DNA from: Reticulitermes speratus
Taxonomy: Eukaryota; Arthropoda; Insecta; Blattodea; Rhinotermitidae
Direction of reading: 5' to 3'
Assembly (NCBI GenBank): GCA_021186555.1
Contig: JAJKFL010000005.1
Span: 27,592,635 to 27,656,634 of the forward strand
Length of the DNA: 64,000 bases
How positions within the stretch are numbered: the first letter of the stretch is position 1; every line of letters starts with the position of its first letter. Below the pieces are notes generated by a model. That model worked only from the letters and a program-made list of their open reading frames with translations, did not search any database and had not been told where the DNA came from. Shown here one piece after another: positions 62,073 through 64,000 of this stretch. The position numbers and the translations under genes are program-made.

Positions 62073-62494
62073 AACGCACAACGGTCTTCAGAACATGCCC
62101 GGAGACTACCCACGATGTTATTATCGATCATATCAAACAAAACCCAGAAGAAAGACTTGACTGAGTTTCGACTGCATTGCAATCAGGTTTGTTTTCATCT
62201 TACATGTAGCGACCCACCGTAAAATGACTCTGAAGCGTAAGTTTATAGGTTCTTGGTACTCACGTTCGCGGCACACTTGGGATAATAGTTCCTTTTAGGG
62301 GGCACACTAGAACTGGAACAGAGAACTGAAATTTCTAATGTGTGATTTACTGTATAAAACAGAGTTTTTGTAAGGTTTCGATACAAAAACAATTTAAAAC
62401 ACAGACGTTTCGAAACTTCATGTAACGGCGAACCCTCAGCTTAGTCAAGATTTCATCGCACTCTTTTTTCTAACTCTGATTTTGTGCGGTGTGT

Positions 62495-62555
62495 AAAAGG
62501 AAGAGCCGAGCTGTACCTATACTCCCCTTCTGTGTCTTCATGGCATGTTATAGGC
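62495..62555 (+). mobile_element. SINE-A 3' tail fragment, plus strand
   Basis: 'ggaagagccgagctgtacctatactccccttctgtgtcttcatggcatgttat' matches the last 50 bp of SINE-A (as at 46.06-46.11 kb). The rest is lost. Confidence 0.6.
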
Positions 62556-63415
62556 TGAACTTATATTTTAATTTTATGTTAGTCACTCTTCCATTCAAAG
62601 CCTCGCGCCGCACTTGGGAAACGCTTGCGGCCCATGTGTTGGGAACTACTTGTCAACACACAAACATAGAGCGTCAATAGTTTATTCGTAACGTTGGTAT
62701 GAAATAAAACTTTCACTTAAGTTAAAATGCACGGTAAATACAATACTAAATTTACTTGTCAACACATTCAATCTTCTTTTAGCTTACGTAATAACAGCGA
62801 ACAGTTAAAATCTTAAGAAGCCTATTCATTGTTTTCTTAATACCGCTGAGGTTAAAGTAAAACAAAAGAAAGGATAGGCATCAGAACTGTACAAGTATGT
62901 GTACATTTCTTGACTTTTTCGAACACACAACACTAAATAGTAACTGAGCATCAAATACATTTTTTTTTGGGGGGGGGGGGGGGGGGGGGGGACAAACCCT
63001 TAAGTGCTCATATTCCACCTCCTACATGTTTCGGCCCACTCCGGGCCCCCCAGAAGTGTATTTGTTGGTTAGTTACTATTGATTATAGAACACTAAAATA
63101 CAGAGGAGGAAATTCCCATATCCTGTTACTCTGCGTTCCTCCAACGTAATTAACGCAGCTAATATAACTGAAGATTTAACGCACGAATCTTCGGCTGCAA
63201 ACATTACCAGCCTCTATGGTTACATGCCGCCTTACCTGTCTTCGGCCCGGTCACAGGTTTTCGAAACTTAACACAATTTTATGCAACATATACGCCCCCC
63301 CCCCCTCGGCATATAAGTGCTTCATTTCGGACATGGCTTCATTAAAATATAAAATTGTCAGCGGGTCATGTACCATTGTCAGAGCCCTACAGAGTTGAAT
63401 GAAGACTCATTACTC
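62556..63415. other. Unassigned, with G23 and C11 homopolymers
   Basis: G23 at 62969-62991 (preceded by T8) and C11 at 63295-63305 are the only notable features. Overlapping frames are composed of the homopolymer or are short. Confidence 0.4.
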
Positions 63416-63417
63416 CT

Positions 63418-63418
63418 A

Positions 63419-63450
<32 letters not shown>

Positions 63451-63451
63451 A
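63418..63451 (+). repeat. (AGT)n microsatellite
   Basis: About 11 AGT units. Confidence 0.96.
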
Positions 63452-63654
63452 CAGGAACAAGAACAACAACCGAGTTCACCATTAAAAATATTCACTCAAA
63501 AAGGCAACTCTTGCGTGCAGTACCGAATCTGTGAAGAACAAATATTCGATTGTTGCCCCTTCGCGTTACATGGCATTTTTCTGAAAACATGTAGCGTGTA
63601 ATCAAGGTACGTTTAGAATGTGGTTGTCTGGACTACGACCCCGTGCAGAATCGT

Positions 63655-63825
63655 AATTGATTACCAAAGTTCCGGAAGAACCTGCTGTCTCCATCTGCAG
63701 GGAAGGAAACTATGGCGACTGCACGTTATTCCGGAACATCGGTAACCACGCAAGGGACTACAAGTCGTCATAACCCAGAAGACAACAGTCCAAACTGTCA
63801 CCGCCGTAAAAGTCTGAAGTACCAT
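63655..63825 (+). repeat. Family S copies in inverted arrangement, then plus-strand copy
   Basis: 'ccaaagttccggaagaacctgctgtctccatctgcagg' is the minus-strand core (ccttcagatggagacagcaggttcttccggaac). It is followed by a plus-strand 3' half 'attccggaacatcggtaaccacgcaagggactacaagtcgtcataacccagaagacaacagtcc'. This is again a head-to-head pairing. Confidence 0.6.
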
Positions 63826-64000
63826 ACTGACAAAATCTGTATAGGCTACGTCACATCAGCACATGTGAGAGGGGGGTAAGACGTTAATGCCGGAATCAGA
63901 GCAGCCGAGTGTACACAAGACGTGCAGGTCCTCTGAAACAATGTCGCCTGACGTTCAGATAGCGTGGCTATCGGTCGATAAAGGTGGCCATTTGTCAGTG

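Overview
This 64 kb window looks like gene-poor intergenic or intronic DNA from a large, repeat-rich arthropod genome. It is most likely an insect; the repeat repertoire resembles that of cockroaches and termites, but the order is an inference that I could not test. There are no operons, ribosome binding sites or long host reading frames. The base composition is AT-leaning. Nearly everything recognisable is a transposable element or its relic: tRNA-derived SINEs, 5'-truncated LINEs, a mariner, hAT-type MITEs, foldback elements and old interspersed repeats. I found no complete host protein-coding gene.

The best preserved gene is a mariner transposase on the minus strand at 23.1-24.2 kb. It lies in a 1,312 bp element with perfect 30 bp terminal inverted repeats and a TA target duplication, and it is broken by one in-frame stop. 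Next to it, at 24.9-25.9 kb, is a 5'-truncated LINE (minus strand) carrying reverse transcriptase palm and C-terminal sequence, bounded by a 16 bp imperfect target-site duplication. Shorter tails of the same LINE are scattered through the window, two of them (5.5 and 36.9 kb) with clear target-site duplications. A second LINE family is represented by one fragment at 9.1 kb.

Four tRNA-derived SINE families, labelled here SINE-A to SINE-D, occur repeatedly. Several copies have diagnostic flanking duplications and some are nested: SINE-C inside SINE-A at 55.1 kb, SINE-B inside repeat E at 26.3 kb, and a hAT MITE inside SINE-A at 57.6 kb. Five short hAT-like MITEs carry 8 bp target duplications (7.8, 17.0, 41.3, 47.5 and 57.6 kb). 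Three further interspersed families, labelled E, F and S, make up much of the rest.

The most distinctive structure is a tandem array at 31.3-32.2 kb. It has 19 complete 46 bp units plus a partial one, with no length change in any unit, and it appears to have grown out of the 3' end of a family S copy that still sits at its left edge. A GC- and CpG-richer patch with several CCAAT boxes at about 11.86-12.37 kb is the only place that looks as if it could be a host promoter with a first exon, and that call is weak. Layout: 0-12 kb old LINE/SINE relics; 12 kb possible promoter; 13-22 kb sparse relics, one MITE and microsatellites; 22-26 kb SINE-A pair, mariner and LINE; 26-36 kb SINE cluster, foldbacks and satellite; 37-49 kb repeat F copies, MITEs and SINE-C/A; 50-52 kb dense SINE cluster; 55-59 kb nested SINEs and a hAT MITE; 59-64 kb repeat E copies, homopolymers and a family S copy.
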